From the NCBI GenBank assembly GCA_025057575.1, contig JANXBO010000010.1, positions 1-63,802 on the forward strand: a DNA stretch of 63,802 nucleotides, in the 5' to 3' direction. The position numbers were made by a program, and so were the translations under genes. Below, piece by piece: positions 33,515-43,092 of this stretch. Under the pieces are notes generated by a model. That model was not told where the DNA came from. It was given only the letters and a program-made list of their open reading frames with translations, and did no database searches. This DNA comes from Candidatus Caldisaccharidevorator malaysiensis. Lineage in GTDB: Bacteria > Armatimonadota > Fervidibacteria > Fervidibacterales > Fervidibacteraceae. Position 1 is the stretch's first letter, and every line of letters starts with the position of its first letter.

Positions 33515-34924
33515 CTACAGTCCTCGTGCTCGGGCTAAAACGATCTCAATAAAACCGGCTTTCCCTCGTTCGTAAAGGCGCAAATCAAAGGGATGCTGAG
33601 CCGCCAGTTTCTCCTTCATCATCCCGTATTGCTCGGCAATAGCGATGCGGGTCCTTAGATAATTTCGGAACAAAAGAAAGGACTTCCAAAGTGGGTGCCT
33701 TGGGTCGCACAGAATGATCTGGGTGGCGGTCCTCCCATTGACCCGTTTGCACAGCCAGATCGCTTTCTCCATACCAGCAGGTGCCTTCTTGCGGCTGTAA
33801 CCGGCTTTTTCCAAAGCATCCCTGGCTCGCTCCACTTCCTCATCCGACACACCGACCAAAATGTCCACAATCGGGCGGCTGAGGCATCCTGGGATAGCGG
33901 TCGCACCGATATGTTCCACCAAACGATCCCCGTTCGCCAGCAACCTGATGATGGTCTCCCGCTCCTTTTCAAAAAATCTTACCCACTGTGGCTGATAAGG
34001 TCTTTGAAAAACCTTCTCCCCGTAAAAAACCACATACTCGGTCGGTCTGCCAAAACCGATTTTCCTTCTGAGCCAGGCGACGGCTTGTTCGTCTGCGAAG
34101 CCAATGAGTCCGACCCGCTGGTAACCCCCATCTTTCGCCCACTGAAAGGCTCTGTGGAGGAGGCAAGTTCCGATCCCCTTGCCTTGGTATTTTTTTAGGA
34201 CCCCCAGAGCCGTGATGACGACTCGGTCGCTCCAAACTAAATCCCTTTCTACCCGCACCAAACCCACAGACCGGTGCAACAACCGACCGACGAAGTATCG
34301 GGGATGAGAACCCGAAAGGTTACACAGTTCCCTGATGAACTGACCTAAGGAAAAATTCTTGATCAAAGCCCCTTCTTTTACCAACCGCCTCTGCAGTTGA
34401 TGCAGTTCATAGACCCAGCGAAAAGTCCGCCCCCTCTCCTCCTCCAGACTGTTGACAGAGATCCCTTCAGCAAGACGATAGGGGAAGGAAGTTAGGGGTT
34501 GCCAGTCCCTAAGGTTCCTTTCCAGTTCCACGATCGTGCTCAGGCGTTCAAATCCCAGATCAGCAAAAAAGGCGTCGTCAGGACTATCGGTGACGACAGC
34601 AACCCGAAGGAAGGGGACACTGGCTCGTCTCAGGCGGGTTTCTATGGTTTGGTAGAGAAGGCGCCGCACCACCTCTTCGGCGCCGCCCTGATCCCGAACA
34701 ATCCAAAAAAGCCAACCATCGGGGCACAGGCAGGCGAACCCGGCGACAAAACCCGATGGGTTCGTTATGAGAAAAACTTGATTTCGTGTCCCGTCTGTTT
34801 TGAGAACCCCGTGAAGGGTCACCACTCCTGCTTGGTCACCCACCAAGTCAGGGCACGATATTCGTAAAGCGTCTTCAGCACCACTATAAAGAACCCGAGC
34901 CGAGAAAACCGTCGTCCTATTCAT
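33515..34924 (-). CDS. GNAT acetyltransferase fused to a GrpB-like (UPF0157) domain
   Basis: Residues about 150-290 are a GNAT domain with the acetyl-CoA loop KKYQGKGIGTCLL (QGKGIG at 247-252). Residues about 300-469 have YQPQWVRFFEKERETI, VEHIGATAIPGCLSRPIVDI and RLYERGKAGFIEI. This second part is the GrpB/UPF0157 nucleotidyltransferase-like domain. A further N-terminal part (1-140) looks like another, degenerate GNAT fold. GrpB domains often occur with CoA or GNAT enzymes, but the substrate is unknown. The ATG at 34924 has AGAGGTGGG upstream. It follows gcvPB by only 15 bases on the same strand and may be cotranscribed. Confidence 0.85.
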   Translation of the reverse strand: MNRTTVFSARVLYSGAEDALRISCPDLVGDQAGVVTLHGVLKTDGTRNQVFLITNPSGFVAGFACLCPDGWLFWIVRDQGGAEEVVRRLLYQTIETRLRRASVPFLRVAVVTDSPDDAFFADLGFERLSTIVELERNLRDWQPLTSFPYRLAEGISVNSLEEERGRTFRWVYELHQLQRRLVKEGALIKNFSLGQFIRELCNLSGSHPRYFVGRLLHRSVGLVRVERDLVWSDRVVITALGVLKKYQGKGIGTCLLHRAFQWAKDGGYQRVGLIGFADEQAVAWLRRKIGFGRPTEYVVFYGEKVFQRPYQPQWVRFFEKERETIIRLLANGDRLVEHIGATAIPGCLSRPIVDILVGVSDEEVERARDALEKAGYSRKKAPAGMEKAIWLCKRVNGRTATQIILCDPRHPLWKSFLLFRNYLRTRIAIAEQYGMMKEKLAAQHPFDLRLYERGKAGFIEIVLARARGL

Positions 34925-34939
34925 CCCACCTCTATTTGC

Positions 34940-36406
34940 CTACCAATGAACTTTCAATTCCCTTGCTGCTTTGGCTTCGTCCAGTCTTGCGACGGGGGTG
35001 GTGTGGGGGGCAGTGCGAACGAGGTCAGGGTTACTAAGGGACTCCTGAACGATCTGAGCCAAGGCGTCGGCGAAAGCGTCTAGGGTCTCCTTTGTCTCCG
35101 TTTCCGTCGGCTCCACCATCATCGCTTCTTCCACGGTAATGGGGAAATAAACGGTCGGGGCATAAAAACCGTAATCCAAAAGTCTTTTTGCCACATCCCA
35201 GGTGCGCACACCGGTCGTTTTCTTAAACTCTCGGAGAGACAGGACGAACTCGTGCTTACACAGTCCAGGGAACGCAACGGGAAAGAGGCGCAAGAGCCGG
35301 CTCATCAGGTAGTTGGCATTGAGCACAGCGTCTTCGGAGACCTTTCGGAGCCCAGTCCGACCCATTGAGAGGATATAGGTGTAGGCACGGACCAGAACCA
35401 GAACATTGCCGTAAAAGGAGTGGACCCGCCCGACCGACAGCGGCTTTTCGTAAGAGAGGACCAACTGACCGTCTCTCTCTTCTATGGTCGGAACGGGTAG
35501 AAAGGGCTCCAAAAAGTCTTTGACCGCTACCGGACCGGCACCCGGTCCGCCGCCGCCGTGGGGCGTGCTGAAAGTCTTGTGAAGGTTAAAGTGCATAATG
35601 TCGCAGCCCATATCGCCTGGTCGGGCTTTTCCCATAATTGCGTTCAGGTTCGCCCCGTCGTAGTAAAGAAGGGCTCCTGCCTGATGAGTCAGATCCGCCA
35701 CTTTCTCAATGTCCCGCTCAAACTTTCCCAACGTGTTGGGATTGGTGACCATCACAGCGGCAGGGAGGGTGCCGTCGGGTTGGAGTTCTAAAGCCTCTTT
35801 AAGGCGGTCGACATCAATGCAGCCGTCGGGTCCGCTGGGGACATTGTGGACCCGAAACCCGCATCGGGCTGCTGAAGCGGGGTTGGTCCCGTGAGCCGAA
35901 TCGGGGACCAGTATCCGGCGACGGCTTGCCTCCTCCCTTCTCTGGCGATGCCAGGCACGGACCAGAAGGAGACCAATAAACTCCCCCAGAGCCCCCCCAG
36001 CCCCCTGAAGGGTGCACGCGTCCATCCCGCCGATCAGGCACAAAAGTCGTTCCAGTTCCTTCATTAACCGGAGAATCCCCTGAGTCGTTGACGACGGCTG
36101 GAGGGGATGGAGACCAGCAAAGCCGTCCAGGCTCGCCATCTGGTCATTCACTTTGGGATTATGCTTCATCGTGCAGGACCCAAGGGGATAAAAGTGGGTA
36201 TCTACGCTGTAGTTCAATTGAGAGAGCCGGACGAAGTGCCGGATAACCGTCGGCTGGTCCACCTCAGGAAGGTTGGGACCCTCCGTTCTCAAATGTTCGT
36301 CTCCTACCAGTTCGCAAAGGGGACGTTCGGGAACGTCGGACTCTGGCAAGAGGACACCGGTCCGTCCGGTTCGGCTCAATTCCTTCAGAAACGGCTCCGT
36401 TTTCAT
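34940..36406 (-). CDS. gcvPB: Glycine dehydrogenase (decarboxylating) subunit 2
   Basis: P-protein of the glycine cleavage system: with subunit 1 it decarboxylates glycine and transfers the aminomethyl group to lipoyl GcvH. FYPLGSCTMKHNPK, DSAHGTNPASAA and HFNLHKTFSTPHGGGGPG are all conserved. The last contains the PLP lysine. The product is a normal 488 residues for the split two-subunit form. gcvPA, gcvT and gcvH are not in the window. The ATG at 36406 has GGGAGGAGG directly upstream; the longer frame to 36484 is not used. It is divergent from icd. Confidence 0.95.
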   Translation of the reverse strand: MKTEPFLKELSRTGRTGVLLPESDVPERPLCELVGDEHLRTEGPNLPEVDQPTVIRHFVRLSQLNYSVDTHFYPLGSCTMKHNPKVNDQMASLDGFAGLHPLQPSSTTQGILRLMKELERLLCLIGGMDACTLQGAGGALGEFIGLLLVRAWHRQRREEASRRRILVPDSAHGTNPASAARCGFRVHNVPSGPDGCIDVDRLKEALELQPDGTLPAAVMVTNPNTLGKFERDIEKVADLTHQAGALLYYDGANLNAIMGKARPGDMGCDIMHFNLHKTFSTPHGGGGPGAGPVAVKDFLEPFLPVPTIEERDGQLVLSYEKPLSVGRVHSFYGNVLVLVRAYTYILSMGRTGLRKVSEDAVLNANYLMSRLLRLFPVAFPGLCKHEFVLSLREFKKTTGVRTWDVAKRLLDYGFYAPTVYFPITVEEAMMVEPTETETKETLDAFADALAQIVQESLSNPDLVRTAPHTTPVARLDEAKAARELKVHW

Positions 36407-36540
36407 CCGCCTCCTCCCGTTGCTTCCTAAAAAAATGTGGTTCAGTGGCTGGTCCCTGTTATAGTCCTTTCCCCGACAGACCATATTAAGGCGATGCCTG
36501 CTAAATTCATAATGTTAACGCCGACAGGAGGTGATCTGCC

Positions 36541-37797
36541 TTGCCCTACGACAAGTTGCGACCGCCCGACGATGGAGAAGCCATCACCGTCAAGGATGAT
36601 CGTCTCGTAGTGCCGGATCGTCCGATCATTACCTGGATTGAAGGGGATGGGACGGGTCAGGACATCTGGAAGGCCGCGCGACCGGTCCTGGACACCGCCG
36701 TTGAGTTGGCTTACAACGGAACCCGAAAGATCGTCTGGTTTGAGATCTTTGCCGGCGAGAAGGCAATGGCGACCTATGGGGAACTGCTTCCCAAAGACAC
36801 CTTTCAGGCGATCCAGGACTTTATTGTGTCCATCAAAGGACCCTTGACGACACCCATTGGGACGGGGTTCCGGTCTTTGAATGTGACCCTGCGGCAGCGG
36901 CTGGACCTTTACGCTTGTGTCCGACCCGTCAAGTGGATTGAAGGCTCTCCCAGCCCCATCAAAAACCCCGAGAAGTTGAACGCCATCGTTTTCCGAGAAG
37001 CGACCGAAGATGTCTATTCGGGCATTGAGTGGGAGATGGGGAGCCCGGAAGCCCAAAAGTTTCTCCGCTGGCTTCGGGATCAGATGGGGATTGTCTTGGG
37101 CGACGACACCGCCATCGGGGTCAAGCCGATTAGCGAATACGGAAGTAAAAGGCTGGTCCGAAAAGCCATCCGTTACGCCCTTGACCAGGGCATTCCCTCG
37201 GTCACCTTGATGCACAAGGGCAACATTATGAAGTTTACCGAGGGCGCTTTCGCTAAGTGGGGTTACGAGGTGGCAACGCAGGAATTTCGCGACTTCGTCG
37301 TCACCGAGCAAGAGGTGACCGAGAAATTCGGCGGCAAGGTTCCTCCCGGGCGCATCCTGATTAAAGACCGACTGGCGGATAATATGTTCCAGCAGATTCT
37401 GACCAGGACCGACGAGTATCAGATCATCGCCACGATGAACTTGAATGGCGACTACATCTCCGATGCCCTGGCGGGTATGGTCGGAGGTCTGGGTATGGCG
37501 CCCGGTGCCAATATGGGCGATTTCGTTGCCCTCTTTGAAGCGACTCACGGCTCCGCTCCCAAATACGCTGGCAAAGATATGGTGAACCCCACTTCCCTGA
37601 TCCTGTCGGGTGTGATGATGCTCCGCTACATCGGTTGGAAAGAAGCAGCGGACCTGATTGAGAAGGGGATCAGCAGGACGGTCCAGCAAAAGCGGGTGAC
37701 CTACGACCTGGCTCGGCAGATGGGCGTGGAACCGATCAAGTGCTCTGAATTCGGTTACGCCATCTGTGAGAATATGCGGGCGTTGGTCCCCGCCTGA
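36541..37797 (+). CDS. icd: NADP-dependent isocitrate dehydrogenase
   Basis: It oxidises isocitrate to 2-oxoglutarate in the TCA cycle. Visible are [13 protein letters not shown], the substrate loop [29 protein letters not shown] and [16 protein letters not shown]. Length is 418 residues, as in bacterial homodimeric enzymes. The start is an unusual TTG at 36541 with a near-perfect AGGAGGTGATC six bases upstream. It is a monocistronic unit, closed by the strong hairpin at 37811-37866. Confidence 0.97.
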   Translation: MPYDKLRPPDDGEAITVKDDRLVVPDRPIITWIEGDGTGQDIWKAARPVLDTAVELAYNGTRKIVWFEIFAGEKAMATYGELLPKDTFQAIQDFIVSIKGPLTTPIGTGFRSLNVTLRQRLDLYACVRPVKWIEGSPSPIKNPEKLNAIVFREATEDVYSGIEWEMGSPEAQKFLRWLRDQMGIVLGDDTAIGVKPISEYGSKRLVRKAIRYALDQGIPSVTLMHKGNIMKFTEGAFAKWGYEVATQEFRDFVVTEQEVTEKFGGKVPPGRILIKDRLADNMFQQILTRTDEYQIIATMNLNGDYISDALAGMVGGLGMAPGANMGDFVALFEATHGSAPKYAGKDMVNPTSLILSGVMMLRYIGWKEAADLIEKGISRTVQQKRVTYDLARQMGVEPIKCSEFGYAICENMRALVPA

Positions 37798-37810
37798 TCA
37801 GTCTTTTCGG

Positions 37811-37874
37811 AACAGGTCGGGAAATGGGGGGGTGTCAAGGCAAAGGGGTGGACTTCCCGACCTGTTTCTTTTTT
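37811..37874 (+). terminator. Rho-independent-like terminator after icd
   Basis: AACAGGTCGGGAA (37811-37823) pairs perfectly with TTCCCGACCTGTT (37854-37866) over 13 base pairs. The 30-base loop is long, but TCTTTTTT follows at once. Confidence 0.82.
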
Positions 37875-37904
37875 GACCTTTCTGCTGCACACTTTCGTCG
37901 TCCG

Positions 37905-38696
37905 ATGGGCATCTTAAGGATTGGCACGGCCGGATACAAGTATGATGATTGGGTTGGGAAAGTCTATCCTCCCACTCTGGCTGCCCGCGACTACCTTTCT
38001 TTCTATGCGACCAAGTTTGACTGCGTGGAGATTAATGCCAGTTTTTACACCCTTTTATCTCCCTATACTTACCGCCAGATGGCGAGGAAAACACCAACAG
38101 ATTTTGAATTTGTTGTCAAAGCCCACAAGGGGCTGACCCACGAGATCCAGGATGCCAGGGAGACGGCACGAGCCTTCAAAGATTCGGTTCAACCCTTGAC
38201 AGATGCCGGCAAACTGGGCTGCTGCCTCCTTCAGTTCCCCCAACGGTGTCATCGCAGTCCGGAGAATCTGGAGTATTTGGAGCGTTTGGTGGACTGGCTC
38301 GCACCCCTCCCCTTAGTCGTTGAGTTTCGGCACCGTTCTTGGGTAAACGACGAGGTGTTTGACACCTTGAGACAATGGAAGGTCGGTTTTGTCTCGGTGG
38401 ACGAGCCTAAACTCCCCGGTTTGATGCCCCCCGTGATCGTCCCGACACCGATCAGTTATGTCCGGTTCCACGGAAGAAATGCCGATAAGTGGTATCAGCA
38501 CGATCACCCTTACGAGCGCTATGACTATCTGTATTCCGAAGAAGAACTTATGGAGTGGCTTCCCAAAATTCGTCAACTGGTCTCGGAATCGGAAAAGTGT
38601 TATGTAATCTTCAATAATCACTACGAGGGCAAAAGTGCCATCAACGCCGAAATGCTCAAGGAACTGTGCTATCGCCTCTGGTCCCCGGAAGAGTAG
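37905..38696 (+). CDS. DUF72-family protein
   Basis: MGILRIGTAGYKYDDWVGKVYP, FEFVVKAHKGLTHE and VVEFRHRSW, together with YVRFHGRN, are the conserved elements of DUF72 TIM-barrel proteins (YecE-like), whose role is not settled. The product is 263 residues. I use the ATG at 37905, because a longer frame from 37824 would include the icd terminator. No ribosome site is obvious. It is convergent with the oxidoreductase gene that follows. Confidence 0.92.
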   Translation: MGILRIGTAGYKYDDWVGKVYPPTLAARDYLSFYATKFDCVEINASFYTLLSPYTYRQMARKTPTDFEFVVKAHKGLTHEIQDARETARAFKDSVQPLTDAGKLGCCLLQFPQRCHRSPENLEYLERLVDWLAPLPLVVEFRHRSWVNDEVFDTLRQWKVGFVSVDEPKLPGLMPPVIVPTPISYVRFHGRNADKWYQHDHPYERYDYLYSEEELMEWLPKIRQLVSESEKCYVIFNNHYEGKSAINAEMLKELCYRLWSPEE

Positions 38697-38728
38697 AGTC
38701 TTGGACCGGTTGGGACCGATACCGAGGT

Positions 38729-39898
38729 TCACTGTTCACCAGAGAAGGGGACCATCAGAGTGGGGGAGGGATCCTTGACAAGAGGCTCAAGGACTTGAAG
38801 GAGGCATCCTCCTTGCCAGCCTTCTCTTTTCCCTTCTTCCACTGAAGGGGGCAAGTCCATCGTTCGGACCCACTCTTCCAGTCGGGTCCGGTAATAGGAT
38901 CCATGCCCGTAAAGACCTTGCAGTATCTTGAGGGGTTCAAGGGCTTCTGGAACCAAGGTATCTCGCCCCTGCCGAATCGCCTCTATTAGGTCCGCTACCT
39001 GCCAAGGGTGGGACCCGCCCCGATAGTCGGGGTCGCAGACAGATTCAAACTCCTTTCGGAGGAGAGCATCCCTGTTGGCATCATAGAGGCGGAAGTTGAT
39101 CTGATAGAGCCAGGGATCGCTGGCGAAAACAACACCCTTCTCACCAAAAATGCGCAGCCCCGCCTTTTGAGGGTCCCAGTCCCAACAGGTCGTCGCCAGA
39201 AACTTCCCATACGAGCCGTCGGTAAAGGTGACCAAACCGAAGGCGATATCGTCCACCTCAATGGTCGGATGCAAAATGTTACCCCAATAACCGTATGCGT
39301 ATTGAACCCCACCCAAAAACCACTGCCACATATCCCAAGTGTAAATTGCCTGATTGGCGCAAACACCCCCGCCCGATTTTGCCCAGTTTCCTCTCCAGGC
39401 AGCGGCGGCATAGTAGGCAGTGTCCCGGTAGTAAAAATCAACGAGCCAACTAAAGGAAATTGGTCCCAGTTCGGGCATCACCTGTTCCTTTATGAAGCGA
39501 TGGCGGGGGTTGAATCGCTCGGAGGCGATGGACAGGCGGACGTGGTTGTTTCGGCAAGCCTGTATCATCTCGTGGGCTTCTCCGACGGTGATCGCCATCG
39601 GCTTTTCGCAAAGAACGTGCTTCCCGCTCTGAGCCGCTGCCACCGTCATCGGAAAATGAAGATGATGGGGCGTGCAAATGCTGACGATGTCTATCCGATC
39701 GTCGGACAAAAGGTCTTTCCAATCGCTGTAAAAATGAGGAATGGAAAACTGCCTCATTAACTTTTCGGCAGGCTCTCTTCTTACATCGGCGACGGCGATC
39801 AGTTCGCAGTCGTTGGGGAACTGTTTATAGGCAGCGGCGTGGGCTGTTGCGATGACACCGCATCCGATAATGCCGACCCCAAACTTCCCGTTGACCAC
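38729..39898 (-). CDS. Gfo/Idh/MocA-family oxidoreductase, cytoplasmic
   Basis: The 389-residue protein starts with FGVGIIGCGVIATAHAAAY, a Rossmann NAD(P) motif, and has CEKPMAI with the conserved catalytic-type lysine. There is no signal peptide, unlike the two other members in this window (22993 and 59559). It lies downstream of an aldo/keto reductase and a sugar-phosphate-isomerase-like gene on the same strand, which suggests a pathway converting a sugar or cyclitol. The specific substrate is not deducible. Confidence 0.9.
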   Translation of the reverse strand: MVNGKFGVGIIGCGVIATAHAAAYKQFPNDCELIAVADVRREPAEKLMRQFSIPHFYSDWKDLLSDDRIDIVSICTPHHLHFPMTVAAAQSGKHVLCEKPMAITVGEAHEMIQACRNNHVRLSIASERFNPRHRFIKEQVMPELGPISFSWLVDFYYRDTAYYAAAAWRGNWAKSGGGVCANQAIYTWDMWQWFLGGVQYAYGYWGNILHPTIEVDDIAFGLVTFTDGSYGKFLATTCWDWDPQKAGLRIFGEKGVVFASDPWLYQINFRLYDANRDALLRKEFESVCDPDYRGGSHPWQVADLIEAIRQGRDTLVPEALEPLKILQGLYGHGSYYRTRLEEWVRTMDLPPSVEEGKREGWQGGCLLQVLEPLVKDPSPTLMVPFSGEQ

Positions 39899-40005
39899 CT
39901 CATCATCACCCGAGACAGTGTGGAGAATGATGTCTAAAGAGGAACAGGAGGTTTGTCTTTGTCATCTCAATCGGACCACCGTTGGCTTGCCCCGATCTTC
40001 AACCC

Positions 40006-40980
40006 TCACAATAACCCCAGATTCCTTTGAATCCTTTCAATTTCTTCAAGAAGCGCATCGGGCAAAGGTCCCTTCCGTGCCGCCGCCACATTGCGTTCTA
40101 CCTCTTCTGGCGTAACGGCTCCAGGGATGACGACAGAGACAGCGTCAAAACTCAAGATGTATCGGAGAGCCAGTTCGGGAAGGCTTTCAATCTCCCTGCC
40201 ATCCACCAGCGGGCGAAAAGCAGCCGCCTGGCGCGCCATCGCTGTCGTTACTTCTCTCTCTATCTTGCTCCTGTAGTCGTCCTGCGGGAACTCATAATCC
40301 TCGCTGATGAGACCCGTTAGGAAACCCGACGCCAAGGGAGTGCGGATGACAATCCCGACACCGTGCTCTTTGGCAGCCTCAAAGACTTCCATCATCCGAG
40401 GCTGGATCAGGTTAAACCCGAACTGCAGGACATCTACCTTGCCGGTCTGGATCAGGGACAATGCGTCGCCAGGATCGTCCCGACACGACGAGCCGATGAA
40501 ACGCACATCACCTTCTTCCTTTAATTTGCATAGAGCGTTCAGGGGTTCTCCATCCCCAAACTCTTCTGGGTCGGGTGTGTGGAGCAGCAAAATGTCCAAA
40601 ACATCCATCTGAAGTCGGCGCTTGCTGACCAGAACACTGCGGCGAATGTTCTGTTCGGAAAAGTCACGGGTCAGGGTGCCGTCCTCGGCGATGTATTCGC
40701 CCGCCTTAGTCTCCACGATGAAGGACCAGCGTCCTTCGCTTCTAACCAGCCCTACAATGTCTTCCGCCTGCCCGTAGACCGGAGCCGTATCAACGAAGTT
40801 GACACCCAAGGCAAGGGCTTTTTCAATCGTCGCCTTTGCCTGCTCCGGCGATACCGCCCCATAACCCTGCGGTCCCTCCCACACGGTCCCCTTGACAAAC
40901 ACCGCCCCCGTCAAGGGATAGGTTCCCAGTCCGATCCCTTCCACCATCAGCCCCGTCTTTCCCAAGGGGCGCAATGCCAT
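40006..40980 (-). CDS. Aldo/keto reductase
   Basis: MALRPLGKTGLMVEGIGLGT, NFVDTAPVYGQAED and the FNLIQPRM to GIVIRTPLASGFL segment define the AKR fold. These enzymes reduce sugar or ketone carbonyls with NADPH. The catalytic Asp and Tyr are visible in DTAPVYG. The ATG at 40980 has AAAGGAGGGA upstream, so the longer frame to 41112 is rejected. It starts 40 bases after the sugar isomerase stop and belongs to the same minus-strand run. Confidence 0.93.
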   Translation of the reverse strand: MALRPLGKTGLMVEGIGLGTYPLTGAVFVKGTVWEGPQGYGAVSPEQAKATIEKALALGVNFVDTAPVYGQAEDIVGLVRSEGRWSFIVETKAGEYIAEDGTLTRDFSEQNIRRSVLVSKRRLQMDVLDILLLHTPDPEEFGDGEPLNALCKLKEEGDVRFIGSSCRDDPGDALSLIQTGKVDVLQFGFNLIQPRMMEVFEAAKEHGVGIVIRTPLASGFLTGLISEDYEFPQDDYRSKIEREVTTAMARQAAAFRPLVDGREIESLPELALRYILSFDAVSVVIPGAVTPEEVERNVAAARKGPLPDALLEEIERIQRNLGLL

Positions 40981-41020
40981 TCGGATTCCCTCCTTTGGGT
41001 TTGTTATTCTTCGCCTCGGG

Positions 41021-41944
41021 TCAGCCTGTGGGACCTTTCCTCCATTGCTCCTGTCGGATGTAGCGGAGGAAGGCTGCTGCCACCTCGTCCAGATTTTCCA
41101 GGCTCCCGCCACCCTTCAGCGGTGCACACATCTCAAAAGCCACCCAACCTCGGTAGCCGATCTCGTCCAAAGCCCCAAAAAAGGTCGGGTAGTCAATAAC
41201 CCCCTCTCCCATCGGCACCGCCCAGTAGACGGGCGGCGACGGGGTAGAGTAGTGGACCAGTGCCGGGTCGTGTTGGAGTCGGGGGAGAGCAACGTAATCG
41301 GCGCAGGTCGTGTAGGCGATATAAGGAGCCAACCGATGAACGATCACTCGCAACGCCTCTCCCCGAATTCCCTGAACACAGGGCGCCCAAGCATCAAAGG
41401 CGGCTTTCACATTGGGTTCGCCCACTTCTTCAAGGAGCCACAAGAAACTGTCGGGGTGAGCCCCGATGTCGTGATGGTTCTGGACGGCAAGGGTAACGCC
41501 CAGATCGCTGACCCTTTTGCCTGCCTCCCGGAGCCCCCGAACACAGGCATCCCAATGAGCCTCAAAAGGGATGCCCTGCCTTTCAAAACCGGTGAAGACC
41601 CGAACGAGGGTCGCCCCCAGGTCCTTTGCCAGCCGGGCAAGTTCCGTCACATACAAAACCTGGACCTCAGTGAAGGGCATCATCGGTCGGTCTATGCCAG
41701 AGGTAAAGTCCGGATACCCAGCGATGCAGGCGACCGTTAGGTCCAGTTTCTCCAGCAAGTCTCCCAGTTGCTGGCGGTCCTTCTCATTTAGGTCCAGAGG
41801 CGAAGCGTGGGGGCGCTTCGCCATCACCATCACGCCGTCAAAGCCCAGTTCCTTTGCCTTGCGCAGGGTCTGCTCCAAAGTCAGTTGGGTTTGTCCTCTC
41901 CAAACACCTGCATAACTAACGGTGTGCAGAGCAAGCCGCCACAC
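41021..41944 (-). CDS. Sugar phosphate isomerase/epimerase (xylose-isomerase-like TIM barrel)
   Basis: This 307-residue protein has ALHTVSYAGVW at the start, ACIAGYPDF, LAVQNHHDIGAHP, VKAAFDAWAP and YRGWVAFEMC. These are the metal-ligand strands of the AP-endonuclease-2/xylose isomerase fold. It probably interconverts a keto and an aldo sugar or an inosose. The neighbouring aldo/keto reductase and Gfo/Idh/MocA genes support sugar or cyclitol metabolism. Confidence 0.88.
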   Translation of the reverse strand: MWRLALHTVSYAGVWRGQTQLTLEQTLRKAKELGFDGVMVMAKRPHASPLDLNEKDRQQLGDLLEKLDLTVACIAGYPDFTSGIDRPMMPFTEVQVLYVTELARLAKDLGATLVRVFTGFERQGIPFEAHWDACVRGLREAGKRVSDLGVTLAVQNHHDIGAHPDSFLWLLEEVGEPNVKAAFDAWAPCVQGIRGEALRVIVHRLAPYIAYTTCADYVALPRLQHDPALVHYSTPSPPVYWAVPMGEGVIDYPTFFGALDEIGYRGWVAFEMCAPLKGGGSLENLDEVAAAFLRYIRQEQWRKGPTG

Positions 41945-41972
41945 CTTGAAAAAACCTCCTGTGACCGTGATC

Positions 41973-42851
41973 TTAAGCCCGAGGTGCCTTTCCTAAGGCT
42001 TGTGCCATCGCCCGAACGTGATCAGGGGAAGACCCGCAGCAGGAGCCGATATAGTTAATCCCCATTTCCTTTGCCCTAACGGCGTAGTCCGCCATCTCGT
42101 TAGGGGAAAGTTGCCGTTGAGTCCAGTGAATGTCTCCGTCCAGACCGTTACGCACGGCGACCGGCTGCATCGCCACGAAAGTGTCCACAGCGTCCCTCAT
42201 CTGTTGAATCAGGGGAAACATCTGATTAGGGTCAAAGTGGCAGTTAATCCCGACGACGTCAGCACCCTCGGCAATTAGTCTCTTGGCGCAGTCAGCAGGA
42301 CGAAAACCGTCGTAAGAGGTGGGGCTGCGGAAGGTCATCGTCACGATCACCGGCAGTCCCGTCTCCTTGGCTGCCTCTAACGCTAATAAGGCATCGTCCA
42401 GCCAGTAGAGGGTCTCGCAAATGAGAAAGTCAACGCCCAGCCGTTTGAGGAGGTGGCACTGTTCCCGATAAAATTGGGCTACTTCTTCCCTGGTGGTTGC
42501 TTGAAGGAAACGAGAGCCTTCAGCAGCGCCCACTGATCCTGCTACCAAGACCTCGTCACCGGCGATGGCGCGGCACAGTTCTACGGCTCGGCGGTTGATC
42601 GCTTCAAATCGGTCGGCGAGACCCAGTCGGGCTAACCGATTTCGGGTTGTCTGAAAGGTTTCCGCTTGGAGGACATCCACCCCTGCTGCCCAAAATCCCT
42701 GATACAGCCAAACGAACTCGTGGGGATGGGTCATAATGGAGTGAGCCGACCACTCCCCCATCGGCACACCCCGCTCTTTGAGAATGTAGACATACCCGCC
42801 ATCGCCCAAAACGACGCCGTCCGCCAACTGTTCCAAGATCGGTCGGGGCAT
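41973..42851 (-). CDS. Homocysteine S-methyltransferase family protein
   Basis: The barrel starts with VVLGDGGYVYILKERG. It has VGINCHFDP and ends with IGSCCGSSPDHV. The Cys in NC and the pair in SCCG are the zinc ligands of this family, which transfers a methyl group to a thiol, usually homocysteine. At 292 residues it is a single-domain enzyme. It stands at the head of the sugar-enzyme run, an unexpected place; a different thiol substrate is possible. The ATG at 42851 has AGAGGTGAAAAGAGG upstream, so the frame to 42968 is rejected. A second member fused to MTHFR is at 49226. Confidence 0.9.
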   Translation of the reverse strand: MPRPILEQLADGVVLGDGGYVYILKERGVPMGEWSAHSIMTHPHEFVWLYQGFWAAGVDVLQAETFQTTRNRLARLGLADRFEAINRRAVELCRAIAGDEVLVAGSVGAAEGSRFLQATTREEVAQFYREQCHLLKRLGVDFLICETLYWLDDALLALEAAKETGLPVIVTMTFRSPTSYDGFRPADCAKRLIAEGADVVGINCHFDPNQMFPLIQQMRDAVDTFVAMQPVAVRNGLDGDIHWTQRQLSPNEMADYAVRAKEMGINYIGSCCGSSPDHVRAMAQALGKAPRA

Positions 42852-43092
42852 CCTCTTTTCACCTCTGTCCTCTCCCTTAACCGCTCCATCCTGATGGACA
42901 ATTATGAAAGTGACCCGCTTTTTACAGGAGACCTTACCGAACCGAGTTACCTTTGACCCTCCAACCAATGCCAGAAGAACTTAAGGCAATCGGCAAGAGG
43001 AGAAGCGTCATCGGGGGTAGGGGAAAACCTTACGGACTTTCCAGACTGGCGACTCTAAATCTCCGCTTAAAGGTCAGGAGATGGTGATCACA

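Noticed and set aside
36442-37689. Long minus-strand reading frame of 415 codons
   Set aside because: It is exactly antisense to icd, which has full family motifs; the translated product shows no recognisable domain.
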